A DNA stretch of 64,000 nucleotides from Aphis gossypii. Taxonomy: Eukaryota; Arthropoda; Insecta; Hemiptera; Aphididae. Below the pieces are notes generated by a model, which saw nothing but the letters and a program-made list of their open reading frames with translations, was not told the DNA's origin and made no database searches. The stretch covers positions 35,278,001 through 35,342,000 of the forward strand of contig NC_065532.1 of NCBI RefSeq assembly GCF_020184175.1. The letters are read 5' to 3'. Position 1 is the first letter of the stretch; every line of letters begins with the position of its first letter. Both the position numbers and the translations under genes were made by a program. Positions 1 through 13,380 of the stretch are shown here, one piece after another.

Positions 1-622
1 TGAATAACCAATTGAAAACTGGTATTATATAGTTCGTAAAATTCGTTGTACAAATTAAATCAATACGTGCTCGTGACTGTACATTAATTTAATTATAAAT
101 ATACAATAGTTCACGAGAAGAATATGAAGTTCTAATAACGAAAACAGTGTTTTGTCTTAATTTTAACGATGTGTACACATAACCATGAAGTAAACAACTC
201 GGTCGTTTTTTGTTAACAGAAACATATTTGTTCAAAATCAATTTATATAATAGTACAATAAACACAAAATTGGATTCACTAATTATTTTATCCTTTATTA
301 AGAACCTGAAAAAATATTCATCTTGTTTTAACTAGAAATAAGGTAACTATTTTAAATTAAATATATTTTTGCATTGTTTTTTATAATTAATGTAAACGTT
401 TATAAAAAAAAGTCAGTCATTTTATCTTGTAACTTAAACGTTTATTTTTTTATCGAGATATTTTCTATAAAATTTGGAATTACTCGTTATGACAAATTTT
501 AAATTATTTATAATATTTAGATACCATTATATTTTAAAACATTAATCTATGTATTTTTTTCCAAGAACTTACATTTCACGTTGATGAAAAACTATTTCTT
601 TTAAAGCAAAAATAAAACAAAA

Positions 623-3600
623 ATGACGAATATGTACACATCCATAATAAATTACATAATTCAAACAAAAGATTCTCTCCAAGAGTTTATACAAAGTGAA
701 GTTAAATATGGTAAGCAATAATTTGTCTAGTCTATTTTTTAAACTTATAAAAATTTACAATACAGGTGATTAATTAGATAAACGATTTGCTCCATATTAT
801 TATTTATTATACTTAAATAAATCAACATTAAAACATAATAAATAGTATTCAAGTTTAAACATATTATATTATGATATATCATATTATATGTGTTCTCTGT
901 GTTCAAATGTGTTGTATAATTTATAAAATATACATGTTTACAAATAATTTATTTAATATAAAATAAATTAAAAAAATAATAAAAAAATATTAAAAATATT
1001 AAATTTTAATATTAAAAAGTGTATTATTATCTAGATGAAGAAATCGATTCATGGTTATTCGTAAGCAAGCCATGGCCAGTGCTTGGAATAATCATTGTGT
1101 ACTTATTGTTCGTGACAAAAATTGGTCCTAAAATTATGGAAAATCGACAACCATATAATATTATTAATGTTATTTTGGTTTTCAACTTTGTACAATTTTC
1201 CTACAACGGTCTGCTTTGTTTATGGGTGAGTTGATATTTATATATTAAAAATACTAAAAAAAAATTACAGTTTTTAAGAACCTTTCAAGGTTGTTAAAAC
1301 TTGTTAAAAGCATGCATGTTATACTAAAATACTATATGTAAAATTATTTAGTTTGACAAATAAATACTTACTCCATGATATTTTCGATGAACATAAGTGT
1401 CGAAATATATTGTTGTACAAATCGTACTACAATTCTAAAAACTTTTCTTTTATGAACTTTTTTATTAGAAAATGAAATTTGGAGAACACAGTATTATACA
1501 ATTATTACTGTAATCATTTTTCTGACGTTGACGATACAGTATATCATAAATTTACAACTATATTAACTACAAATTCTTAAAAACAACTTCTAATAAATTT
1601 TAAATTAATTTAATTAAATTTAAAATTTCTATTAATTACCTATTTCTTAAAAATTTTAAAAACACCAAGGATATATTTTATCAACATTAAATTATATTAA
1701 TAATTAACAAAAACCTATTACGAACAATTTTACTATAGGAACCTAATTTACTCGATTGTGGGCTTATGGTTTTTAACTTATTTTTATTAATTCCATAATA
1801 AAGAAATTATAGTAATACAATTATTAATAAAGTTTTTTAATACATTTTTCATGTGTGTGCATAGTCATTATATTGTTACAATATGCTCACAACGTAATTA
1901 AATATTTTAAGTAATTAAATATTCTGAACGCTATTTTAAACATCCTTCTAGTACTTCGTGCAGATCAGGAGATAAAAAATATAGGGCGTCGTCTATAACT
2001 ACAAACATATTAAGTTACAACCTACATGGTTTGTACTCACAAAAAATATGCCACATCAAAAATGTTGTTTTATGAAAATTAACTGAGCGAAAGTTATTTA
2101 CTAAATATTCATAATAATAGAGCATATCTTGATGAAAACTTAAAACATATTATTTATAAACTTAAATTATTATTTTATTATAAAACATAAAGTAATAAGT
2201 AATAACTATAATATAAATTCACTTTAAGATTAAAAAATAATACTTATTATTAAATTGTATTATTCATATATAAGTAGGTTTTTAATTAACAGGTACAACA
2301 CCTCATACTAAAATTCATAGATAATAACATTTTAAAATATAGTTTTATTTTTTATACATTTATTAGTATCTATCGTTTAACCAAACCTAAAATATCGGAA
2401 GCAATTTTTAAAGAAAATGTATTAGGTTAATGGTTAATCTATAGGTTTATATAACGACTGTTTTTATGAGATATGTTCTATAATAAGTTATTATGTGTAT
2501 GTATAGTTATCAAAATGTTAACAAAATGTATCCCTTCTCTCGCTCATAAGTAATAAAATTGAAAAATGAAAGTGACAATATTTGGAGTTTGGATGTTAAA
2601 ATAAATAACACTAGCTGTCAAGACAAAATCGTAAAAAAATTAAGTTTATATTTAAACATAATTATTTTTCTTTTTTTAGATTCTTTTGATTCCCGGTATA
2701 CCAAAGTATATATTTACTCACCTATGCCATATCACTAATGAAACTCAACACGAGAAATATTTAATAAAATGTGTGAGTATATTATTTTATTAGTTATAAT
2801 TTTTCAATTATATATACTGGGGAAAACGGCATAAGAAAAAAACCTTTACCTATGTTCAGTGTCTTACAAAATATTTTCAGAAGAGTCTAACACTACTACA
2901 TAAGTAGTTAATACTAATTTATTAAATACTTAAAAAATGTATTATTTTTATACCATTTTCCCACTATAATAAGTTATGTGATTGAAATCCTTTATGTATA
3001 CAAACAATATGTTCACACTACTGGCTCGAACTCAGCAAGTATATCAGTTACTATATTACCTATTTATAAGGAATATCTCAATAAGAGTAGTGATTGTTCG
3101 ATTCCGAGAAGAACGATAAATGTAGGTATTTGCATTACAATGATGCATTGCTTAGTAAATATTTTTTACTAGAATATTGCTTTTAAATTTTCAAGAAACT
3201 AAAAAAAAAATTAAATATTCGGTCACGGATTCTTTGGACAATCACTTGGCTTAAAATCGTAGTATAAAGAGCAAAATTTACAATGACGATTTAGACTACC
3301 CATCCTAGGTGATGTTCTAATTTATTGTAATTTATTATTTGTAGAGTACAATAAATATATTTCCTAATAAGATTTAAATCGAGTCCACTATAGTATTTAT
3401 AACAAGTTATAGCTTTATTTCATCATTACGTTGTAGGAAAAACTACTGACAAATTAAATATAACTGTAAAAAATAAAAAATAAATTATAACATACCCATT
3501 TTATTTATAAAATCCATTTTAGTTTTTTTAGGTCGAAGTTAAATTAATTTTCAAACATATTTATTTGAAGGAGAATTAATGAAATTACAAAAACTTAACT

Positions 3601-6139
3601 TAATGAATGCGAAAAGTGGCCTATATAACTAATATTATGCGTCAGTAGTATGAAAAATTCTAATCATGCCACGTAGTGAATTTAGGTTAGACAAAAAACT
3701 GTTATTTTGTTTTATGTATGGGTGGGAAGGGGATATTTTTCCGCTTGCCATTCACAATGAAAATTTTTTTAACCGTATACGACGAGTTTCTGGTTATAAC
3801 AAGAAAAACTCGCTGGACAATGTAACTCATAACATATTTCTATTGTCTATTTTATAATAGTTTATATAGTATTATAGTAATAGTTTATACATCCACCAAC
3901 ACTATCTATCATAGATCCGATTTGTATTAACGGTCCCGGTTTATGAGTATAGTTTTGTGGAAGTGGCACAAATTGCAGTGTCAAGCGAAAAAATGTATTA
4001 TATATATTATATACTAATATATAGAACTTCAATAATTATCAAAAATACAATAAACGATATTGTTTATTAAGCATAATAGCGTAAATATAATGAGTTGAAT
4101 CACTTTAAAAGTACACGAAAATACTATAATATTATACTTGGTGTAAAAATTATTTTTGAATGTATAATGTAATATATTAAATTAGTTATCAGAGCGAATA
4201 AGCTATGCATTATGAAGCATAGTTTATTCTTAAACGTATTTAATATACCGCATATTGTGTTTGTTTGGCTTTATTTTACCATAAAAATTGCACAATTAAT
4301 AATAAATAGGTACACACAAAATTATTTTATAATGAATTGGGTTTACTGTCAGGTAGTATAAAATTTCTTACTCTAGAACATTGGAGGGCAAACAGTCGAT
4401 CGCCGGCAATTTCAAAGTCTTTCAACGTCGATAATGTTAAAATTTATTTTTGGGGCCACGCGCCCTATATGTTTCTTAATGATTATAATTATTCAATAAT
4501 AAAAAAAATTTTCTATAGAAGTCGATCCACAGAGGTGAAGTATATTTTAATAGATCATAACTAAAAAAGTTTGAACACCCCTGCTCTAGAACCTTTAGAC
4601 TAGCTCGATAGAAAAATATTATTTGCTCCAGTTTGCCGTAATACGTTAAAAATTGTGTCGCCACTACTGAATGTTCAAATTATATAAAATAATTAATTTA
4701 TAATAATTTTTCATTTCTACAGCTACACACCGTTTCGTGGTTTTACTTCATATCCAAGATCATTGATTTATTAGATACAGTAAGTTGTCTGAGTATATTA
4801 ATACTTAAAATAATAACACAATATTATATTACTGTTTGTTATTATACAATATTGATTACAGGTGTTTTTCGTTTTGAGAAAAAAACAATCCCATGTATCT
4901 TTTTTGCATGTTTACCATCATACTAAAATGGTAATCTCGTGTTGGGTGCATCTACGATTTTTTAAAAGTAAATAGATTTGTAATAATTATTTTATTTCTA
5001 ATGGCTTTTATATCTATATCGGATTTTCTTTATTCAGTTTTAACGTATCTACCTATACCAATCAATAACTAATCATAATATTAATTTGACAAAAATAATA
5101 TACAATTTATTTTTTTCCCACAAACATCATAATATATTATAAGATATATATATATATATTTTAATAGTTCAAATATTTAAAAAAAATAGTAAAATATTTA
5201 ACTTTTATTAGAAAAAATTTTTTTCTAATGATTTAAAATTTTAAAAAAATATATAATTTCTAAAACATTTATACTTTTTTTTAAGAAAAAAAAAAGGTGT
5301 TTAAAAGAAACATTTGTATATTTATATACATATATAATGTATACGAAGAATTTAACAATTCTACACTGCAATTATAGATACGCACTGTATAATAAAATGG
5401 TACCTATGTACATGTATGTGATCATATTAGAAACTGAAAATTAGAGCACTAATTTAAACATCATTAAAATGTTAGGAATAGTAGGTAAGAGGTAACTATA
5501 ATTATAATTTGCAGTGTAAAATATAATACTAACAAAATATCAAATTTAATTTTACTTAATTGTTATTATTGATTTAATATTTGAAATAATTGTTAACATA
5601 CCTCGCATTTCTACACCGTATGAGCAAGATACATAGGATGTATATAATAATAAAATAAATAATTATGTCTGCAGGCGAACAAGCGGCTTATGGTGCGTGG
5701 CTTAACTCAAGTGTTCATATCGCTATGTATGGATATTATTTTCTTGCTGCTCTTGGACCATATATGCAAAAATATCTGTGGTGGAAAGTTTATGTGACTC
5801 GATTACAAATTGTGAGTACTCAAAAATATAACTATCTTATTAATATCAAACACTAAAAAAATCACAACAAGTCATTTAATTTTAAATTGTTTTGTCTAGG
5901 CTCAACTATTCATCGCTGTAGGTTATATAGTATATCTATATAAATATGACTGCACCATGCCAAAAGCTTTAGCATTCACCGTGATTATCGATATCTTTGC
6001 ATTTATTTATTTGTTCATGGATTTTTACAAGTCTGCTTATAAGGAAAATAAAATAAACATAGTAAGCATAGACAACAAAAACAACAAAGAAGATCAAATA
6101 GATGAAATAGATACTGTAGACAAAATTAAATCATCATAA
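623..6139 (+). CDS. ELOVL fatty acid elongase, array copy 1 (7 coding exons, 303 aa)
   Basis: A very-long-chain fatty acid elongase: an ER multi-pass enzyme that condenses malonyl-CoA with a long-chain acyl-CoA. Coding exons are 623-710, 1035-1225, 2680-2772, 4723-4779, 4862-4967, 5675-5811 and 5900-6139. All junctions are GT-AG and the frame stays open (912 nt). Family signatures seen: DSWLFVSKPWP near the first membrane helix, GPKIMENR, LLDTVFFVLRKK followed by the catalytic HVYHH box (residues about 159-163), an MYGYYFLAALGP segment, and WWKVYVTRLQI. The start is the first ATG in the reading frame that splices into exon 2. Compared with copies 2 and 3 the C-terminus has an extra Asn/Asp/Lys-rich tail of roughly 30-40 residues, and the residues after the His box are HTKM rather than HVNM. 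It still ends KIKSS, a KxKxx ER-retrieval-type signal. Chain-length specificity cannot be told from sequence. Confidence 0.93.
4379..4583. mobile_element. hAT-type MITE in intron 3 of ELOVL copy 1
   Basis: A 205-bp element flanked by an exact 8-bp duplication CTCTAGAA (4371-4378 and 4584-4591). The left end is CATTGGAGGGCAAAC. The right end reads CAGGGGTGTTCAAAC on the other strand, so the termini are imperfect inverted repeats with a hAT-like CAGGGGTG core. It has no coding capacity. A related copy lies at about 60551-60760 in a DPY30 intron, which supports a dispersed family. Confidence 0.75.
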
Positions 6140-8600
6140 GCGTGGATTCTGTCATATTATATAAATCGTTATTTTATATACATTTTACATATACTTATTT
6201 GTAATTAATTATATTTATACTAGGTCAAAATTGTACAACTTACCTAAAGTAAGTTTGATCCTTAAAATATGTATACCAATAATAAGTCAAATACAGCCAC
6301 GTGACAAAAAAAATGTAATTCTATTTATAAGCCATCTCGTCATTATGTATTAACTTTTTCTCTCATAATACTTGCCAACTATAATACAAATTAAAGAGAA
6401 TATCCTCTATGATATTATGGATTTTTGTTTTATTTTAATAATTTACTATATTTTAAAATATTTAATATCTATATATCATCATTGACCTCATCAATACTTA
6501 TATAAATATAATAATTTTAAATAAATGTTTTCACAATTAAATACAAATAATTTGACAATATTTAATACTTCACAATTATTTTACTATTACCTATATATCA
6601 CAATATCAGACTATCAGAGTTGACCATTGATGTTGGTTTAGTGTTCCCTTAAAAATACTGATAAACTTAAAAATATTTTATTGAATTTATTGAATTTTTA
6701 AATTATAGTATAGATATTAACAAAGTTAACTTTACTTAGTATTTATATAAAAAACAATATAGTATTTTATATCTTATTCTTTAATGTGATATCATATATT
6801 TAATAATTATGATGAGATATTCGCATCATTTAATTTTTAAATATATATAATATTTTTACTATAATATACTATAATGTGCCATGACTTAAATAAAATGATT
6901 TAGTTGAAAATAATGTGTGAAATATGTCATAGCAATCACAGTCAATTTTAAAGCTTGCCCGGCTTATAAAAAACTTAAGCTTTCTAACAGTCAAACTTGA
7001 CTTGAACCGTGTCAATCTTTCTCTCAAAATCTAATATAACTTTCCTAAATTTATTTTAAATTCCAATTCTGATAAACCATCATAATATTTTCAAGTTACT
7101 TATTCTAACCAAAACCATACCTATTTTTCTTTAAACATCGAAACATTATTTATTTATTTTGTTTCCTTTCTCCTCAAATATTTTTATTAAGTAAAAGAAG
7201 TTTATAATTATTTATACCCTTATTATACGTCTTCTTCATAATATTGTTATAATTTAATTTTAATATGCAAGATAAATACCAGAGATTCATAATTATATAT
7301 TCGTATCTTAATAATTTTTATTTTATTTAATATCATGTATGAACCTATTCTATTTTATAAATATATATATATTGTGTTTATATATTTTATTTTTTAGCTA
7401 TATTATAGTTTTATACTAGCAGAAATTTAAAAAAATTATAATAATAATAATCAGTAATCAGTATGATTTTAGAATGTGAAAAACCCTATGTTCTATATTA
7501 CTATATTGCATTCAGGTTTTTACTAGTATCGAAGTATAAGAATGCTAATAAATTATTTGCAAGACAATTTTATTATTCCTAATAAATTTAAAAAGCATTC
7601 TTACTTAGCATTCTACAGTTTCTTATTGTACCTACTCACTAAATATGCAATGGTACTTCGATTTTAGCCTCTATTAAAAATTTCAATAACGAAAACAAAA
7701 TATCCTATAATAGTTTGTAATTTTTAATTCTTGAATGTTAGATGGGTACCTAGGATCTACAATAGATATCAGTTAACTTATTACAAAAAAAAATTAATTT
7801 AAAACCAATATTTACCCATTTAAAAATAACAAATTCTTAAACTTTTATAAACAATAAAGTTCGAACAATTTGAAGTATATTTTTTTTACAATTCCAATTG
7901 GTCTTATAAAGCTACGTGAAATATACGATTTTTATCATTTTTTTAAGAAATATACTTCAAGAAAATATCTAAAAACTATTTCCTAAATTAAAAATGATAT
8001 TTGTAGGTACTTAATTTTAATAGTATTCAAGGCTTAAAAAAAACATTTTCTTTTTTCCCTATGGTAAAATTGTGTCATTTTTACCTAGCTACGTAACCAT
8101 GTCATGTAACTACTGTATAGTGTATACTGTATACAATACCTATCGTTGGTTTGATTTAAGTTTAACTCTGTTTGTCAAAACTTATAAATTGTTACAATAG
8201 CATTGCTATAAAGATATATATTGTATATTAATTAGTAAAATATTATTTCTTACAGAAACAAAAATATACTATAAAATCTAATTAATAATAATATCTAATA
8301 CCTAGTATTATTAAATATTAATTAGAAAAAAAATGTTGATGCGACTCAATTAAAAGTGGTCATGCTGCGTGTCAAAATAAATAAAACTGTTTTAGATACC
8401 TATATCAACAGATAAATAAGTAGATAAATTAAATTTAACTTGTAATAATAGTTTTATAATTTGTTATAATCATAAGTTATAACTAAAAATACAATAATTT
8501 AGTATTGTTCTATAGAATTATTTAATTAGATATTTAATCGCATTTATAATTTCGAGAAGTACTGTAGCCAGTGAATCAACATCTATCTATTTACATTACT
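6140..8600. other. Intergenic, ELOVL copy 1 to candidate LTR
   Basis: AT-rich sequence with simple A/T runs. It includes the 3' flank of ELOVL copy 1. No gene, RNA gene or clear element could be supported. Confidence 0.6.
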
Positions 8601-8698
8601 TGTTGTGTACCGCGCCTAGGTTGAGTGGACTGTATCACTTAGTAGTTGCCGGGGGTTCGCCTTTGTATCTTGGCTGTGTTATTGCCTACGGTCCGACT

Positions 8699-8860
8699 GC
8701 GCAAGTCTGCCCTTGGTGGGTCTTACTGCAGTCGTCACGTAGGCAATGGTCCCCTAGCTGCGCAAGTCTGCCCGGGTGGGTCTTGCTACAGCCCAGGTGC
8801 CGTGTGCGTTCAGAGTTCCCAACAACCGCGCAAGTCTGCCTGGGTAGGTCTTGCTACGGT
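8699..8860. repeat. Direct repeat (GCGCAAGTCTGCC unit, 3 copies)
   Basis: GCGCAAGTCTGCC followed by a TGGGTCTT/TAGGTCTT stretch occurs three times, starting near 8699, 8760 and 8828, at spacings of 61 and 68 bases. The cores are nearly identical and the spacers diverged. It lies in the left part of the GC-rich candidate LTR. Confidence 0.8.
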
Positions 8861-8986
8861 TGAGGTAGTCTGAATACTGAATGATTTTGTGCTCCGCACT
8901 GGTATTTATAGACGGCGGCGCGGTGTAATCGCCGAAGCTGCCGAAGCCACCCGAGCTTGTCTTCGATTGTGGTCGTAACTACGCCC

Positions 8987-9140
8987 TCCGTGGCCTGTGA
9001 TTCGTTGACGTCTGAAGATACGCAATCCCTGGCCTGTGATTGGCTAAAGCGCGTGAGATACGCGTACTCTGGCCTGTGATTGGCTAAAGCGCGCGAGATA
9101 CGCGTACTCTGGCCTGTGATTGGCTAAAGCGCGTGGGCGC
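8987..9140. repeat. 40-bp tandem repeat carrying inverted CCAAT boxes
   Basis: A 40-bp unit containing TGGCCTGTGATTGGCTAAAG and GATACGC is repeated with starts near 9029, 9069 and 9109, and a diverged copy starts near 8989. The three good copies contain ATTGGCT, the reverse of AGCCAAT (CCAAT box). Tandem CCAAT boxes ahead of a poly(A) signal fit a promoter/enhancer array of a U3 region; that reading is inference. Confidence 0.8.
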
Positions 9141-10260
9141 GTCCCCGGTTTATCATAGAACGCGGGACCGGCCGTTTTGTAACGTGTGGCACCGTAGCCA
9201 GCGTGCAGACCCGGGCTCCTCCGGCGCAGAGCGCGCGGGTCGCCGAACGCTTTGTCCTTGCTCGCCCATGAGCCCTTATGCCATTACTGGTGTAATAAAC
9301 ATTTATGACACAGTACATAGATTCGGCCCTTTACAGTCGGCGGGAGGTTAGTAGCTCACCTGTACGCCTCCCGACGTCAAACGTGCCCGTTGCAGCGTTT
9401 TATTCGCGACGATCGACCAGACAGAGTGCCGACCGACTGTATTCCGAATCTCATGCCGTTGTGCAACGTATTATTGGCCGACGGCCCCGTAAGAATGATA
9501 CACATATATTTTGAATTAGAGAATATAACTATATTTATAAAGAAACATAATAATCACACTTATTGGAGAATATGCGGCGCGAACACTACTTGTAAATAAG
9601 TAGAAACTAATGAATAAGGTTTGGATTTTAAAACATAATAAGCAACTTAAAAAGCATACGATTATTTTAAAAAAGCAAAAAAAAAGCATATTTATTTTTA
9701 AAAAAAAGTAAAAATAAAACTTGATCAAAAATTAATACGAACTAGTAATAAAAATGAATAAAACAATTTTAAAAAAAGGAATTTAAATTTAAAAAAGAAT
9801 TATTTACCATATATTTCCCCAGATTTTTAGTAGTGAAACTGACTATATTATATGACGGAATATTTTTATACGTAGAAAACGAACTCTCTACATCCACTGA
9901 AGTGATCGGTCGTGCATACTTCATACAAGAGGTTTTAAATTAAAACACTAAATCTTAAATTTTGAGACGGTCAATATCGATTTAATAAACAAGCCTATAA
10001 CGAAAACAATAATAATCCGATACTTATAAGTTATAACGAATTCATGGTTTTTCTTATTAATTCAATTTTTTTTAATTTCTATCTCATATACAAAAAAGAA
10101 GCATATGCTTTAAAATCCAAGCTCTAATAATGAGTAAAAAGAAAAGATAACATAAAAAAAATTATTTTTTAACACATTTCCTCAAGTCTATACTAATAAT
10201 TTAGAAGAATAAAACATGGAGGACTCTAAATGTTTACAAATCAATATATAATGTTACCTT

Positions 10261-10408
10261 CAGAACCGTGTTATCGCTTAGGCTGTATACACTAAAGCCT
10301 AAGGCGGCAAATTTGAATGGTCGAAACGAAATATCAAATTTTATTTATGTAAATTAGGTGGTAAATTAATTTTAGTCTGTAGGTGGCAAAAACCTTAATC
10401 CGGCCCTG
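10261..10408. mobile_element. Short hAT-type MITE
   Basis: A 148-bp element. The right end reads CAGGGCCGGATTAAGG on the other strand; the left end CAGAACCGTGTTATCG is a diverged match. Flanks are GTTACCTT (10253-10260) and ATTACCTT (10409-10416), an 8-bp duplication with one change. Inside, CCTAAGGCGGCAAATTTGA is visible. The right terminus resembles that of the element at 49722-50044, so both may belong to one superfamily group. Confidence 0.65.
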
Positions 10409-11762
10409 ATTACCTTCAATTAAGTTCAGAAATAGATGACTTCATTCTGTCATCACAATAATATATTAGTTAATTGTGTCTTTTCCCAAGTTATTATTGT
10501 TGATGATTGTGAAATTTCCTTGATTTGTGAAAAATGAGAATCATTTAAGTTCTACACTACAAAACCGAAAACAAATAGTTTTAGAATCAGAATGTAGATT
10601 TTTCTCAGTATAGATGGTTGTATACACATAGTTTATTTCAAGAAGCTTAATCGATAATTTCGTGTCATTTTCATTAAACTTCCATTATAAATATCAATTA
10701 GTAAATGTTAATTAGGTTTTATTGAAGCATACGTTTTATATAATTATTGTTTTTTCCGCCGCCATTATTTAATTGCATTTGCGCATAGTGTGATAGTTTG
10801 ATTTTTGTTACAAATGTTTAATAATTTAATAATTATTAAATTCGACTACTGTGCTAAAATTTTAACTACTTCATGAGTAAATAGTAATACTCATCATCGC
10901 CAATAGTCACATTAATAAAACGACAGAGTAGTTTTAAAAGATCAGTCACGAATAAGCAATTTAATATATGTTTGATGAATTGCATAATTCAATTGATTCA
11001 AAGTAGCTTAATATTTTTAAAGAATAGATAATTTTTAATCCAAATAAATTCATTTTTAAGTACCTATTAATTAATATATACAAATTTTAATCTTAAGTCT
11101 TAATTTTTTAACATTTCTATAAATAAAAACTAAAATCACACTTAGAGACATAAACGCATTTCATATCATATTTTGAATCATACATTTTTATTTTTTAAAA
11201 TAGCTTTTAAAACATAATAATTAAAAAATTATGTAAATAATTAAGTTTTATTTGTCATTATTTTTACTACTTACTTTTTACTAGGTAACTAATCATTTAA
11301 CTGAAGTTGAAATACTCATATTATTGTCGGAAATATATACTTCTAATAATTATCTTGAGATTTTATCTTTATGAAGCACTTTGCAGTGACTAAGTAAACA
11401 ATAATAAAATTAGTCATAAATAAATAGTAAAATGTGTTCAATAAAATATTTAAAAAGTTATTATCAACAGTGTATTAATCAATTCAATTAAATGTACTAA
11501 ATAAAATTTGTTACAATTAATAACAAACAACATTGAAAAATACAAGCTTTAACAAAATCAATCTGTAAAGATTTTATAAAAGTATGTGATTTATTCAAAT
11601 TAAAATGTAAGTACACTATATAGTAGTATACAAATGATAAGTTACATAATAATTCAGAAACGAGTTGCCTATCTATTATCTACGATTTTTGATTAGGTAT
11701 TAAGTATACCTACGTCACTTACCTATAATTAATAGGATAATCACAAACGTTTTAGTGCAGTT

Positions 11763-11963
11763 GATATATTGACAAAGCCGTTGAAAGAATATTGTTCAGT
11801 TAAGAAGTTTGTTTCGTGTATACCGTATGGAGTATTCTCGACTAATAAACTTCAGTATTTGGCAGCACTATTATTAAGTTAATTGATAATATTTCGTTTA
11901 CAATAATAAATATGATAAGTTAAGCATTGAAAACAACAGAAGCGCTATTTTTATATTTTAAAG
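11763..11963 (+). promoter_or_regulatory. Candidate core promoter and non-coding first exon of ELOVL copy 2
   Basis: A TATA-like stretch (GATATATT at 11763-11770) lies about 30 bases before an arthropod-type initiator (TCAGTT at 11796-11801). The following sequence is richer in G and C than its surroundings and ends at a good donor (AAAG|GTAAGAT, exon end 11963). This fits a 5' UTR exon spliced to ELOVL copy 2, whose coding start is 5.9 kb downstream. No transcript data are available, and the intron would contain the Jockey relic. Confidence 0.35.
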
Positions 11964-12718
11964 GTAAGATAATTATTTAAACTTTAAATCAAATTAATAT
12001 ATTATTAAATTTAAACTGTCGTAACAATAGAATTATTTTTCTAAACCATGTTGAATTGTTTGTTATTAAGAATTGAAATATGAGAAAAAAAGGGAAAGAA
12101 TAAGTTAAATATTTCTGTATCTTCTATAAAGAATAAAGCTCAACTTTTGATAAAATGTATAAGAACCTTTCTGCAAAAATGATCTAACAAAAACTAAACT
12201 TATAATTTATCTTTGCAATATACCTTAAATTTTTTATTTTTGTTTGTTGTTCAATATTATATCACATTGTAAAATTTTAAAATGAATTAGTAATCAAATA
12301 AAATTCTTTTTTATATATAAAATTACAACGCATTTGAAATCGATTTAATACATTTTAAAAAAGAAACACTAATTAACATTTCTAATTGAATGAAAAACAT
12401 TCGTTGCTTAGTCAGTTACATTCTAACTTCATTTAAAATTTAAATTAACAAATAATATAAAAAAAAATAATAAACAACAGCAATAATTATTTAAACTGAA
12501 TGTGATAATTTTCTTAAAAATTATTAAAAATTTCTTTTCCTTGACAAATAGGTGCATTTAATCCAACTTTAGTTGATTTGAACGAAATGTATTTTTATGA
12601 GTTTTTATTTATAGCTAAAAAATAAAACCATAGAAAGTTGTGCAAATATTTACTTTATATTATTAATAAATTGAGAAATGAATGTTACAATGATGTGTAT
12701 GTGTATGTTTTTGGTGTA

Positions 12719-13380
12719 TGTCTATCATTGTCATTTAGAACAGTGAAAATGCTTCGATGGTGGTTTCTAAAAGAAGATTGGATTTAATTGGCACTTTCAA
12801 GGAAAGAGGTCAAAAAGTAAAAAATTTAAGCTGTTGAGTTCTTAATGACAGTAAAAAAAATATACTAAAAAACGGAAATATTTACTCATCAAAGTCGATT
12901 TTATTTTTTTAATCTATGTAATTAATAATCAAATAATTGTAAATAATTTATAATTAATAAAACATTTATAATAGCAATTTCTCGACTTGAGAAAATATAA
13001 TTTTCAAATACGTATTTGAGCTTAGATAACAAAAAAAAAACATACAAATTGTATGCAAAATTCGTGTTAAGTTCACAGCATAAATATTTTATGAACGTTA
13101 TCAAAGTATAATGATAAAATTGGTTAACATGCATACAATAACGATTTTTCTTTTTATTATTTTATTGTAGGTTATTCAAAAAATAGTCATCGTTAAAACT
13201 TGAAACATTTTACTAAGTATTACTTAGATTATTGTTTTGTAAACACTATATATAGTACAATTTGTTTCTATCATTGCCTTTTAGGACAGTAAAAACGCTT
13301 TGATTTTAAACTTTGAGGGTGATTTCTAGTGGAAAATTAAATTTAGTAGGTACATTAAAAGATAAAAAATTAAAATATTC
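12719..13380. repeat. Diverged direct repeat pair between ELOVL copies 1 and 2
   Basis: A segment near 12719-12830 (TCTATCATTGTCATTTAGAA, then a run resembling ACAGTGAAAATGCTTCGAT) has a diverged partner near 13267-13380 (TCTATCATTGCCTTTTAGGA, then ACAGTAAAAACGCTTTGAT). Each is followed by a similar TGATTTCTA/TGGTTTCTA and GGATTTAAT/AAATTTAGT stretch. The copies are about 550 bases apart. Neither is coding. A local duplication or an old element pair are both possible. Confidence 0.45.

Larger units (their letters stand above)
8601..9585. mobile_element. GC-rich candidate solo LTR
   Basis: An abrupt GC-rich island in very AT-rich DNA. Proposed ends are TGTTGTGTAC at 8601 and GCGCGAACA at 9585 (TGTT/AACA termini). 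The flanking 5-mers TTACT (8596-8600) and CTACT (9586-9590) match at four of five positions. Inside are two sets of tandem repeats (8699-8860 and about 8987-9140) and one AATAAA at 9294-9299 followed by about 290 bases, the layout of U3 enhancer repeats, poly(A) signal and U5. No gag, pol or second LTR is visible nearby. Short open frames here look like chance products of the GC-rich sequence. The 3' boundary is the weakest point. Confidence 0.5.

Noticed and set aside
3666..3857. Open frame of 63 codons in ELOVL copy 1 intron 3
   Set aside because: No domain, no splice context, and it lies between well-defined ELOVL exons.
8600..9514. Several open frames of 64-87 codons on both strands in the GC-rich island
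   Set aside because: They overlap tandem repeats, are low-complexity and occur in many frames at once. GC-rich non-coding DNA has few stops.
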